Shown here piece after piece: positions 11,229 to 20,606 of a stretch of DNA of 64,000 bases. Under the pieces are notes generated by a model, which saw only the letters and a program-made list of their open reading frames with translations, did not search any database and was not told the DNA's origin. The number at the start of each line of letters is the position of its first letter. The first letter of the stretch is position 1. Origin of the DNA: Neisseria meningitidis (GTDB lineage Bacteria; Pseudomonadota; Gammaproteobacteria; Burkholderiales; Neisseriaceae); the NCBI GenBank assembly GCA_923184405.1, contig OV299793.1:96264-160263 (forward strand), given 5' to 3'. The translations under genes and the position numbers were made by a program.

Positions 11229-11334
11229 TATAGTGGATTAACAAAAATCAGGACAAGGCGACGAAGCCGCAGACAGTACAGATAGTACGGCAAGGCGAGG
11301 CAACGCTATACTGGTTTAAATTTAATCCACTATA
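11229..11334. repeat. Correia repeat enclosed element, short type (106 bp)
   Basis: TATAGTGGATTAAC and TTAATCCACTATA termini enclose 106 bp, the size of the short class lacking the internal block present in the two 155-bp copies here. It sits in the promoter region of the leftward fadL-like gene. Confidence 0.93.
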
Positions 11335-11442
11335 AAAAAGGCAGTCGGAAATGCCTTGTTTCGCTTTAGTATAGGTACTCAATTTTATCTGATGTTGCCG
11401 GATTTGCACAATTTTTTCGGTTTTACCTGACGGAATGCAAAT

Positions 11443-11487
11443 AAAATGCCGTCTGAAGCCTCGGGCATCGACTTCAGACGGCATTTT
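11443..11487 (-). terminator. inverted uptake-word terminator of pyk
   Basis: AAAATGCCGTCTGAAG and CTTCAGACGGCATTTT form a 16-bp stem 15 bases past the pyk stop; the symmetric A/T flanks would allow termination from either side. Confidence 0.85.
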
Positions 11488-11501
11488 CCACTCAGGGCGG
11501 A

Positions 11502-12973
11502 TTATTTGACGCGCAGCACTTCCAGTGTGTTGGTCGAACCGGATTCGCGCATTTGCGAGCCGCTGGTAATGATGTATTGGTCGCCGGAATGCAGGATGTT
11601 GTGTTCCACCAGCATGGTTTCGACTTCGTTTAACGCCGTGTCGTGGTCGGTGCTGGTTGCCAAAATCAGCGGGCGCACGCCCCGGTACATCGCCATACGG
11701 CGTTGGGCGGAAACGCTCGGGGTCAGCGCGAAAATCGGCAGGGTGATGTTGTGGCGGCTGATTTCAAAGGCGGTCGAACCGCTTTCGGTCAGGGCGACGA
11801 TGGCTTTGGCGTGAACCGCGCGCGCCACGCTGACCGCACCGCCAGCAACCGCCAGGTTGGTGCTGACCGCTTCGGGATACTCGACCTGTTCGGCAACGCC
11901 GTTGAGCGAATCCTGCTCTTTTTCCGCAGCCGCGCAGATAATCGCCATTTGGCTGACGGTTTCAAACGGATACGCGCCGACGGCGGTTTCGGCGGAACAC
12001 ATCACCGCATCGGTACCGTCCAATACCGCGTTTGCCACATCGCTGACTTCCGCGCGGGTCGGTACGGGGTTGGTAATCATCGATTCCATCATTTGCGTCG
12101 CCGTAATGCTGAAGCGGCGCAACTCGCGGGCGCGGCGGATCATCCGTTTTTGCAGGGCGGGGACGGCGGCGTGTCCGACTTCGACCGCCAAGTCGCCGCG
12201 CGCAACCATAATGCCGTCGCCGACGAGGATGATTTCGTCAAAGTTTTCAATCGCTTCTACGCGTTCGATTTTGGAAACCAAACCAGGGCGCACGGCCGTG
12301 CTGCCTTTCATTTCTTCTTCGACTTTGGCGCGCGCGATATGCAAATCTTCGGCGGATTTCACAAAGCTGATGGCGAGGTAGTCGCAACCGATGGCAATCG
12401 CGGTTTTCAGGTCGCGGAAGTCTTTTCGGTCAACGCGCCTGCGGACAGACCGCCGCCGCGTTTGTTGATGCCCTTGTTGCTTTTCAGGACGTGGCTGTTT
12501 TCCACCCTTGTGATAATCCTGCTGCCTTCGACGGATTCCACGGTCAGGGTCAGCAGGCCGTCGTCCAGCCACAAGACATCGCCTGCGGCAACGTCATCGG
12601 GCAGGTCGCGGTAGTCCAAACCGACCGCCTCGCGCGTGCCTTCGCCTTCAAGCGCGGCATCCAGTAGCAGCGTTTCGCCTTTGTTCAATTCGATGCCGCC
12701 GCCGGCGATTTTGCCCACGCGGATTTTCGGCCCTTGCAGGTCGGCAATGATGGCGATTTCCTGTCCGGCGCGTTTTGCCGCTTCGCGCACGATGCGGGCG
12801 TTTTCCTGATGGAATTCGGGCGTGCCGTGGCTGAAGTTGAAGCGGACGACGTTCAGGCCGCCGACGCGGATCATATCTTCCAACAGTTCGACGTTGTTGC
12901 TGCCCGGCCCAAGGGTGGCGACGATTTTGGTGTTGTGGCTGATGCGGGTCAGATCGCGGCTTATCCAGTTCAT
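11502..12973 (-). CDS. pyk: pyruvate kinase, one frameshift near 12420
   Basis: Cytoplasmic enzyme converting phosphoenolpyruvate and ADP to pyruvate and ATP. The N-terminal block TKIVATLGPGSNNVE, the substrate motif VVRFNFSHGT, IADLQGPKIRVG, and the barrel motifs SFVKSAEDL, KIERVEAIENFDEI, DGIMVARGDLAVEV and MMESMITNPVPTRAEVSDVANAVLDG are all present, followed by the C-terminal allosteric domain. The one frame error lies where LTEKDFRD should read through, and fits loss of one A from a run. Full length about 490 residues, normal. The gene is monocistronic. Confidence 0.95.
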
Positions 12974-13181
12974 ATGAAAGTCCTTTTGGTCTCAATCGGG
13001 TGTTTTGCGGTATTTTGTTACAAAATTACAGAAATTTGGAACAGGTTTGATGTCCATTTGATGAACGCGGCGGAATATTCTGTAAAAATATGATTTAAAT
13101 TAATAGTTTGATATTTTACCTGCAAACCGCCTTTTTTGGTGCAAAATTACACGGTTTTATGACTTAGGCTAAATTTATTTT

Positions 13182-13926
13182 GGGACTGTCCTAGATAACT
13201 AGGGAAATTCAAATTAAGTTAGAATTATCCCTATGAGAAAAAGTCGTCTAAGCCAGTATAAACAAAATAAACTCATTGAACTGTTTGTCACAGGTGTAAC
13301 TGCAAGAACAGCAGCAGAGTTAGTAGACGTTAATAAAAATACCGCAGCCTATTAGTTTCATCGTTTACGATGACTTAATTTATCAAAACAGTCCGCATTT
13401 AGAACTGTTTGACAACGAAGTAGAAGCACATGAAAGTTATTTTGGCGGACAACGCAAACGCAAACGCAGTCGCGGTGCTGCAAGTAAAGTCGCCGTATTC
13501 GGTCTTTTGAAGCGAAATGGTAAGGTTTATACCGTTACAGTACCGAATACTCAAACCGCTAAATCATTGCCTATTATCCCTCAACAAGTCAAACCTACAT
13601 AATTTGTTTTACGAACTGTTATCGTAGCTATGATGTATTAAATATGCGCGAACTTTGCCTTATTTAACTTCGCATGAAACTTCGTTTTGGTATAAAACAC
13701 AGCACACATTTAACCGAACGACAAAACCATATGAATGGACTTGAGAACTTTTGGAACACAGGCAAAACGACATTGATGCAAGGCTAACGGCATTCCCAAA
13801 GCGCATTTCAAGCTGTATTTAAAGGAGTGCGAGACGACGTTTTAACATCAGTCGAGATAAAACTTCTTGCTACCATTTTAAATCAATTAGTAAAATCAAG
13901 TAGATCTTAGTAATACTAGGACAGAA
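13182..13926 (+). mobile_element. IS1016 copy A (IS1595 group), decayed
   Basis: About 745 bp bounded by imperfect inverted ends GGGACTGTCCTAGATAACTAG and, at the right, CTTAGTAATACTAGGACAG. It encloses a damaged transposase and marks the left edge of the accessory island. Its right terminus is degraded compared with copy B at 19831. Confidence 0.85.
13233..13845 (+). pseudogene. IS1016 transposase remnant, copy A
   Basis: Begins MRKSRLSQYKQNKLIELFV, identical in layout to copy B, then reaches an in-frame stop at NTAAY, where copy B reads NTAAYYFHRL. Later recognisable pieces are VEAHESYFGGQRK (copy B has VEADESYF, an acidic catalytic residue) and AHFKLYLKECE. The D-to-H change at the DDE-type position, nonsense codons and small indels make it inactive. 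Confidence 0.85.
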
Positions 13927-14426
13927 AAGTCTCTGAAGGGATATCATTCAGAATAGCAAACCCATTTTAGAAAGCAAAATTACGAAATTGTTACAGCTGA
14001 CTAAACCCTCATGGAAAACAAAATAATGACACTAATTAATTACAAACAAAGAATTCAAAAGCACAGAATAATATCAGCAACTCCTGTAGTAAACGAAATA
14101 AGGTACATGTAAGATACGATCAGAACAATTGAACAATGGTTCAAAACAACCTGCCAACATCAGAACGCCCGTTCGCTGGTTTGTACGTCCTGAAAAAGCT
14201 CTTGCATTAAGTTAATCATAATGGGAAAGTTAAATTCTATTAATGTTTACATAAACAAAAGACGAACTAAACCATTACGAGTTTCTTATTACAGTATACA
14301 AGTAAATATTTTTAAAATATTGATTTAATTTAAAATAAAATAGTTGCAAAAAAAGTATTAAATTAAACTTAAGAAAGGTTAATTCTGATTTACATTTCCA
14401 ACCATACTTCTTTACAGGAGAAAATC
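13927..14426. other. AT-rich spacer after IS1016, no supportable gene
   Basis: About 500 bases, very AT-rich. A short frame around 14150-14215 reads NIRTPVRWFVRPEKALALS before a stop and may be the tail of a lost gene, but nothing upstream supports it. The last 100 bases should carry the promoter for the precursor gene at 14427, whose ribosome site ACAGGAG lies 8 bases before its ATG. Confidence 0.4.
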
Positions 14427-14661
14427 ATGAAAGAGTTACACACCTCTGAATTAGTTGAAGTGTCAGGTGGCAAATTCCATATCTCTGCACAGGGTGGCGG
14501 CAACCTAGGTAAAAAGATATGGTTGCTGTTGGTAAAATTGGTGCTTCCTATTCCCTAACAATAGTGGAGTAGAGTTTTCTGTTAGCAAGCAATTTGGATA
14601 TGTACAAGGTTTTGGTGTACAGTTTTCGAAACCTACTTTTGGTTTTAGTAAAAAATGGTAA
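14427..14661 (+). pseudogene. double-glycine-leader bacteriocin-like precursor, frameshifted
   Basis: Starts MKELHTSELVEVSGG, a classic double-glycine leader (hydrophilic, L..EL..VSGG) of the kind cut by C39 peptidases during export. The mature part begins KFHISAQGGGNLGK. It is then interrupted: as read it stops at 14558, but two frame changes recover NNSGVEFSVSKQFG, a Gln/Gly/Phe-rich core, and the end KPTFGFSKKW. Total about 78 residues. It is the first gene of the cluster that also carries the export pair at 15890-19430. Function as bacteriocin or signalling peptide is inferred from leader and context. Confidence 0.68.
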
Positions 14662-14881
14662 GATTTTTTGTTTTATCCTTTCTGACATTAATAAATCTAT
14701 GCTCATTAAGCGCATGCAATAGCCACTTTACAGGAATATCAATCCATTAGGTACTCACAATAAAGTTGCTAATCGCAATTGTGCTAATAGTGCCAATAGT
14801 GTATATCAGACAACCCAGTGGTAAAACTATGATCCAACTGAATATAGTGCTTAGTTACAGCATATGCATGATTGCAAATAA
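14655..14881 (+). pseudogene. small lipoprotein overlapping the precursor stop, damaged
   Basis: ATG at 14655 overlaps the precursor's last codons (ATGGTAA), suggesting translational coupling. It reads MVRFFVLSFLTLINLCSLSAC, a lipoprotein signal with lipobox LSAC, then NSHFTGISI. After a frame change at 14750 a Cys-containing tail follows (NRNCANSANSVYQTTQW, then YDPTEYSA), with two nonsense codons, ending HMHDCK. About 75 residues. Small lipoproteins coupled to bacteriocin genes often serve as immunity or export accessory factors; that is inference. A short signal-peptide frame alone could arise by chance, but overlap and Cys pattern favour a gene. Confidence 0.5.
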
Positions 14882-14937
14882 TGAGTAACGATGAAAATTT
14901 ACGTTTTTCTCAACCACACTTAACAAAGGTGAATATT

Positions 14938-15162
14938 ATGTAAGTTTTGACTTTGAATGAAATTTAACAAGTTTCTGGTGCTGCTTGTAACTGGCGTGAT
15001 TTCTCAAAAAATACCATTGGTAGTGCATTAGGTGGAACAGCTGGAGGGGCAATTGTTGGTTCATTTGCAGGTGGTATTGGTGCTATTCCAGGTGCGAAAT
15101 TCGGAGCTATTCGTGGTGCAATCACTGGTGCTGTACAATATGGAAGCACTTGTTGGTGGTAA
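14938..15162 (+). pseudogene. second double-glycine-type bacteriocin-like precursor with two nonsense codons
   Basis: One frame from ATG 14938 to TAA 15160-15162, broken only by TAA at codons 2 and 10. The leader reads LTLNEI.QVSGA, a Gly-Ala variant of the double-glycine site. The mature part holds the glycine-zipper-rich stretch TIGSALGGTAGGAIVGSFAG then GIGAIPGAKFGAIRGAITGA and ends YGSTCWW. Repeated GxxxG spacing is typical of two-peptide class II bacteriocins and of Neisseria/Gram-negative microcin-like peptides. Both stops would be CAA (Gln) with one C-to-T change. It is followed by a strong terminator hairpin. Confidence 0.72.
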
Positions 15163-15173
15163 TATTGCTTAAT

Positions 15174-15219
15174 AAAACTAGGGTATTTTGATATTTTCTA
15201 TTCAAAATACCCTGGTTTT
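15174..15219 (+). terminator. hairpin after second precursor
   Basis: AAAACTAGGGTATTTTGA pairs with TCAAAATACCCTGGTTTT around a 9-base loop. The T-rich 3' side suggests a Rho-independent terminator 12 bases past the precursor stop. Confidence 0.75.
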
Positions 15220-15250
15220 CATAGAACTTAAATACAAAAAGGAACAAATA

Positions 15251-15424
15251 ATGAAAAAATATAGTGATTATTTTAAATATTTAATCACTTTTTTGATTTT
15301 ACTCCCAACAAATTATCTCATATCTCATTATGTGGAACAAACCTCAAATAAGTATGTTAAGCATTTTAAGTTCTTCTATAATAACAACTTGCCTTTTTTT
15401 TGTTTTACAAATTTATCACAGTAA
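15251..15424 (+). CDS. small membrane protein, candidate immunity gene
   Basis: 57 codons from ATG 15251 with a ribosome site (AAGGAAC) 7 bases upstream. It has one clear membrane segment (YLITFLILLPTNYLISHYV) flanked by positive residues, then a hydrophilic loop. A frame change near 15400 would give a slightly different C terminus. No family recognised. Small membrane proteins next to bacteriocin precursors commonly protect the producer, which is the only reason to suggest immunity. Confidence 0.5.
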   Translation: MKKYSDYFKYLITFLILLPTNYLISHYVEQTSNKYVKHFKFFYNNNLPFFCFTNLSQ

Positions 15425-15442
15425 AAACATAAATAAGTACAC

Positions 15443-15630
15443 ATGTCTAACAATCACTCATTTTTCCAGACCAGAAGTCTTTGCTAACTAATACTGGAAC
15501 AAGTGGACAGGACCAGTAGGCTGGGTTCACGCAATTGGAGCTGGTATTTTCTCTAAGGCTAGCGGATACAAGATCTGATCGAGCGCATGATGAAGCCATG
15601 CAAAATAATTACACCATTAAGGAAAGGTAA
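15443..15630 (+). pseudogene. hybrid remnant: exporter-adaptor start joined to bacteriocin-like tail
   Basis: The opening (MSNNHSFF, then PEVFAN in another frame, then NKWTGP) resembles the start of the HlyD-type gene at 15890 (FRKEVFVAQQNKWTG), with about 45 similar bases. Instead of the adaptor's membrane segment it continues GPVGWVHAIGAGIFSKASGYKI, a bacteriocin-like Gly/Ala-rich tail. Two frame errors and stops make it non-coding as read. It looks like a recombination product. A 20-codon frame at 15703 (MNTETIYDYCLLHF) lies in the spacer before the adaptor gene and is not called. Confidence 0.4.
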
Positions 15631-15889
15631 TCTCAGTTACAGCAATATGCATTGAAGTTACCTTTTTCTATTTAGGATTGAACAATTTTGAAAGAGAAAA
15701 ATTATGAATACAGAAACCATTTACGACTACTGTCTTTTGCATTTTAAGCTGCAAAGCCATTTCTAGATTAGTGGTTAAATTTAATGTAATTAAAATAGAA
15801 ACATTAATCAATAGCAAATTTATGTGATTAGGCATAAGTATTTAATTATTGGTGTTTTTCTATCCATATTGTTTAAGAAATAATAATAA

Positions 15890-17345
15890 ATGTCCCACTT
15901 ATTCCGAAAAGAAGTCTTTGTAGCCCAACAAAATAAGTGGACAGGTCAGGTTATCTTGACCCGTCCATTCTCTTTTTATTTCTGACTTTTTGCGCTTTTC
16001 TCATTGCTCTGTGTATCATTATCATTTTGATTTTAGGTAGCTATACCAATAAAACAATCGTTGAAGGTCAATTACTTCCAACTATAGGGGTGGTTCGTGT
16101 TTACTATTCCGATATCGGCACGATTACGCATAAATTTGTTGAAGATAGTAACTTTGTCAAAGATTGCGAAACATAGATCAACTGTCCACATCGCGTTTTG
16201 GCGAAACAGGTTACGTTCAAGTTAAATTGGCAGCAGAAGCCAACATTAAAAACACTATAGCATTACAAGAATTGGAACGAATAAAGCGCATTCATGAAGA
16301 TGATCAAATAATTGATCATAACAAGATTCAGCGTTTACACTACCTATTAGACAATATTAAACAGCAAATTACTGTTGAAGATGGTCAAATTCGTAAAGCT
16401 GAACAAACCATTAACCAGAACATCTCCACAGCGAGTCATGGCGCAGAATCCCAACAAGACAAGATGACCGCCGAAAGCCATTCAATAAAACAACGCTTCA
16501 AGTTTGCAGAGCCTAAAGCGCCAACAAAAAAATGCAAGCAAAAAACTTGATGAACAGAAAATCACGTTTAAACAGCCTACCTGAAAGCCATAAAACCAAA
16601 TTGAGCCAACTCAACAATGCGATTACGGAAATGAACCAAGAAATTTTGGATTTTGATGTGAAATCCTAACAAGACCATACGAGCGCAGTAAATCAAGTTG
16701 ATACCTTTGCAAAAGTAATATGTTAACAAAACTTGAAGCATAATAACGCGTCACGAAATTATTCAATTGCCTAAAACCTACCTGAGATTCAGCAAAAAGT
16801 AGGCAAAAACACCAAAGCTTTGCAATTTGAACATGAAATTGAGCATAATATGTAAATAACCAAACTTATTGCAAATAAATCAGGTTATATTTCAACAATT
16901 AATGTTGATATAGGGCAACAAGTTGAACCGTCTAAATTGCTGTCAAGCATTGTCCCTGAACAAACTGAACAGGTCGCCAATCTTTACATACCCAGTAAAG
17001 CTGTTGGCTTTATTAAACCGAAAGATAAAGTTATTTTACGTTACCAAGCGTACCCTAACCAAAAATTCTGGACATGCCACAGGAGAAATTATTTCAGTTG
17101 CCAGAACTGCTCTCGGTAAACAAAAGCTATCAGGTTTAGGTATCATTTTCACTAACCCAACCTTATTAAATGAACCTGCCTATCTTGTGAAAGTCAAATT
17201 GGAAAAACAAACGATTAAAGCATACGGAGAAAACAAGCCGCCTCAAATTGGCATGATTTTAAAAGCAGATATTCTCCATGAACGAAAAAAATTGTACGAA
17301 TGGGTACTTGACCCACTTTACAGCATTTCAGGAAAAATCAATTAA
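15890..17345 (+). pseudogene. HlyD/CvaA-family export adaptor (membrane fusion protein), heavily frameshifted
   Basis: Periplasmic adaptor that links an inner-membrane peptide exporter to an outer-membrane channel. MSHLFRKEVFVAQQNKWTGQ precedes a membrane segment (LFLFLTFCAFLIALCIIIILIL) and then the HlyD lipoyl-like half GQLLPTIGVVRVYYSDIGTI. A long coiled coil follows (16200-16650; IALQELERIKRIHEDDQII, LDNIKQQITVEDGQI). The second half-motif ANKSGYISTINVDIGQQVEPS and the C-terminal barrel-adaptor region GLGIIFTNPTLLNEPAYLVKV end at 17345. Full span about 485 codons; more than six breaks including nonsense codons. It sits three bases before the ABC exporter gene, the normal pair order. Confidence 0.78.
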
Positions 17346-17347
17346 AA

Positions 17348-19430
17348 ATGGATTATTTATCAAGACTGTCCTTTGGATTTAACAAAAAGCTACCTGTCAT
17401 TCTGCAAACAGAAGTTGCTGAATGTGGTTTAGCATGCCTGACATCCATCTTGTCCTATTATGGCTTTCACACTGATTTAAGAACGTTACGCCAAAAATAC
17501 ATCCTGTCATTAAAGGGCGCAAATCTTGCAGACATCATGAGATTTGGCAATGAAATGAATTTAACGCCACGAGCTTTGCGTTTAGAGTTAGATGAGCTGT
17601 CAAATTTACAACTACCCTGCATTCTCCATTGGAACTTAAACCATTTTGTTGTACTTTGTTCCATTTCCAAAGACAGTATCGTCATTATGGACCCTGCTGT
17701 CGGTATGAGTAAAATCAAAATGGACGAAGTTTCACAAAAATTCACAGGGATTGCCCTAGAATTATTCCCCATTACCCATTTTGAAGAGAAAAAAGAAACA
17801 AAGAAAATCAAAATATTATCTCTATTAAGGGGATTTCAGGCTTAAAACGCTCTTTAATTCAAATGCTTATATTAGCTATTTCTTTGGAAGTCTTTGCATT
17901 GGTTAGTCCATTCTTTATGCAATGGGTAATAGACCATGTCATTGTAACTGCTGATAAAAATTTATTACTGACCCTTACTTTGGGATTTGGTTTACTGGCT
18001 ATCCTGCAACAGTTAATTAGCCTGTTACAAGCATGGGTAGGTATGCACCTATCTACAACTCTTAATTTACAATGGAAAGCCAATATATTTAAAAGGTTAC
18101 TTGACTTACCTAATGACTATTTCAGTAAACGACATTTAGGAGATGTGATTTCAAGATTTGGTTCAATAGATCATATCCAAGAAACACTAACTTCTACTTT
18201 TTTGTTTTAGTTTTAAATAGCTTAATGGCTATTTTTACTTTCGTGTTAATGACAATTTACAGCACTCAATTATCGCTGATTGTTCTTTTAACACTTGTTT
18301 TGTACATACTAATTCGTTGGCTTGCATATTACCCATTAAGAAATGCAACAGAAGAAAATATTGTTCATGAAGCCAAACAAAACTCATATTTCATGGAAAC
18401 CATTCGTGGTATCCAATCAGTTAAATTATTTGATAAACATTATCAAAGACATGGCACTTGGATGAGCCTATTTGTGAATACAGTCAATACCAAGCTGACA
18501 ACAGATAAACTCTCTGCTTTATTTGAATTTTCAAATAAACTGTTGTTTAGCATGGAAAATATTATCATAATTTATCTTGGTGCAAGCGCAATTTTAGATG
18601 GTTCATTTACAGTCGGTGTTCTGATGGCTTTTTTGGCTTATAAAGGGCAATTTGAAAGCAGAACAGCTTCTCTCGTTGACCAATACATCCAAATCAAAAT
18701 GTTAGGGCTTCATGCTGAACGTTGACTGACATTACTTTAAATGAAACAGAAACTGAAATTATTAAGTACAATCATATACCTAAATTAGATAATGAACAAC
18801 TGGTTCTTAAAGTTGAAAACGTCTCATTCAGATATGCTGATAACGAGCCATATCTTTTTGAAAACATTAATTTAGAATTTAAAGATAATGAAGCAGTTGT
18901 TTTAACAGGACAACTGATCGGGGGAAGTCCACTTTGTTAAACATTTTAACAGGTAGCCTAAAACCTGAAACTGGTACAGTTAGTATTAATGGGCATGATA
19001 TATATCAAGTTTCTCCATCCTTTATTAGGGGATTGAGCAGGATTGTTCGCCAAGATGATGTCCTTTTGCAGGTTCTATTGGGGAAAATATTTCATTTTTT
19101 GATGAAAGCCCAAATATGGAGCTCATTGAACAATGTGCAAAAATGGCACAAATACATGACGATATACTTAAAATGCCAATGGGCTATGAGACCTTGATTG
19201 GCGATATGGGAAATATCTTATCAGGTGGACAAAAGCAGAGAGTTATCTTGGCTCGTGCATTGTATAAACGACCCAAAATTCTATTACTAGACGAAGCAAG
19301 TAGCCATTTAGATGTAGAAAATGAACAAAAAATTAACCATAACCTAAAAAGTCTTGGTATTATGAAAATAATGGTTGCACACCGCCAAGAAACAATTCAA
19401 TCAGCAGATAAAATTCTGAATTTAGGTTGA
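17348..19430 (+). pseudogene. C39-peptidase ABC exporter (CvaB/LagD type), frameshifted
   Basis: Bifunctional transporter that removes double-glycine leaders and exports the peptide. The N-terminal C39 domain has QTEVAECGLACL (catalytic Cys), HWNLNHFVVL (catalytic His) and MDPAVG. Six membrane segments follow (17860-18660). The nucleotide-binding domain shows VSFRYADNEPYLFENINLE, a Walker A disrupted by indels near 18915, the Q-loop region IVRQDDVLL, signature LSGGQKQRVILARAL, Walker B ILLLDEASSHLD and H-loop MVAHRQETI. Frame changes near 17845, 18210, 18720, 18915 and 19070. All catalytic elements except an intact Walker A are present, so the gene could be whole in reality. Confidence 0.85.
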
Positions 19431-19437
19431 ACAGAAC

Positions 19438-19476
19438 AAGACTTCATTTTTCTTTAACAAAAAGTGAAGTCTTTTT
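19438..19476 (+). terminator. Rho-independent terminator of the export operon
   Basis: AAGACTTCA and TGAAGTCTT form a 9-bp stem followed by TTT, 8 bases after the exporter stop. Confidence 0.8.
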
Positions 19477-19499
19477 CAAATAATTTAATAGAATACATG

Positions 19500-19827
19500 A
19501 AAATAGCGGTTTAATGCTCCATTTACCAATCATCACGACTGGCTTAGTGTTTCCGCGATTTTTCAGTTTCCTATCTCTGTTGAATTTGTTGCTTTTTCTG
19601 CCCTCGTTCCCATTTCTGAGCTAATTTCACGGTCTAACTTTCAGCACATTCCATAATGTCAAAACGATGTAGCTTCAGAAGGATATCGCGAGTAAAACTA
19701 GCTCCACGAACTGCACCACAAATTCTTGAAAATTCGTGATCACACTCAATGTCTCGAGCATTTAGTTCAAAGGATTTCTGGCACTGATCACACACTACAT
19801 CAAACTCAATCAAAGGGATATTTTTTA
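19500..19827 (-). pseudogene. hypothetical protein remnant with CxxC motif
   Basis: On the minus strand a frame cut off by IS1016 reads IPLIEFDVVCDQCQKSFELN, then ARDIECDHEFSRICGAVRGA, and stops at CAES. After frame changes a basic tail follows (RKLKNRGNTKP...GKWSIKPLF). The CDQC pair and later cysteines suggest a small metal-binding protein. Its 5' end lies at the left inverted repeat of IS1016 copy B, so the insertion probably removed its start. Family not recognised. Confidence 0.35.
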
Positions 19828-19830
19828 AGC

Positions 19831-20570
19831 GCCTATCCTAGATAACTCAGGGAAATTCAGAATTAAGCTAGAATTATCCCTATGAGAAAAAGTCGTCTAA
19901 GCCAGTATAAACAAAATAAACTCATTCAACTGTTTGTCACAAGTGTAACTGCAAGAACGGCAGCAGAGTTAGTAGGCGTTAATAAAAATACCGCAGCCTA
20001 TTATTTTCATCGTTTACGATTACTTATTTATCAAAACAGTCCGCATTTGGAAATGTTTGACGGCGAAGTAGAAGCAGATGAAAGTTATTTTGGCGGACAA
20101 CGCAAAGGCAAACGCGGTCGCAGTGCTGCCGGTAAAGTCGCCGTATTCGGTCATTTGAAGCGAAATGGTAAGGTTTATACGGTTACAGTACCGAATACTC
20201 AAACCGCTACTTTATTTCCTAATATCCGTGAACAAGTGAAACCTGACAGTATTTTTGATACGGATTGTTATCGTAGCTATGATGTATTAGATGTGCGCGA
20301 ATTTAGCCATTTTAGCTTCGCTGAAACTTCGTTTTCGTATCAATCACAGCACACATTTTGCTGAACGACAAAACCATATTAATGGAATTGAGAACTTTTG
20401 GAACCAGGCAGAACGTCATTTACGCAAGTTTCACGGCATTCCCAAAGCGCATTTTGAGCTGTATTTAAAGGAGTGCGAATGACGTTTTAACAACAGTGAG
20501 ATAAAAGTTCTTGTTCCATTTTAAAACAATTAGTAAAATCAAGTTTGTCCTAGTTATCTAGGACAGACCC
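19831..20570 (+). mobile_element. IS1016 copy B (IS1595 group)
   Basis: About 740 bp. The left end reads CTATCCTAGATAACT and the right end TAGTTATCTAGGACAG, forming inverted repeats. It carries a nearly intact transposase and lies at the right border of the export operon, in the same orientation as copy A at 13182. Confidence 0.9.
19882..20482 (+). CDS. IS1016 transposase, one frameshift near 20325
   Basis: IS1595-group DDE-type transposase. It has an N-terminal helix-turn-helix-like region (LIQLFVTSVTARTAAELVGV), VEADESYFGGQRKGKRGRSA with the first acidic residue, FDTDCYRSYDVLDV with the second, and ENFWNQAERHLRKFHG near the C terminus with the third acidic region. A frame change between FSHF and HFAERQNHINGIENFW splits it. 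Length about 200 residues, normal for this element, and only this copy could be active. Confidence 0.88.
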
Positions 20571-20606
20571 TTGTATTTTGTTCGGCGGCTTGCGTGGTCG
20601 GGTAAA

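Noticed and set aside
13182..13926. Possible CRISPR or prophage border suggested by AT-rich repeats
   Set aside because: No evenly spaced repeats; the sequence is an IS1016 copy with inverted ends.
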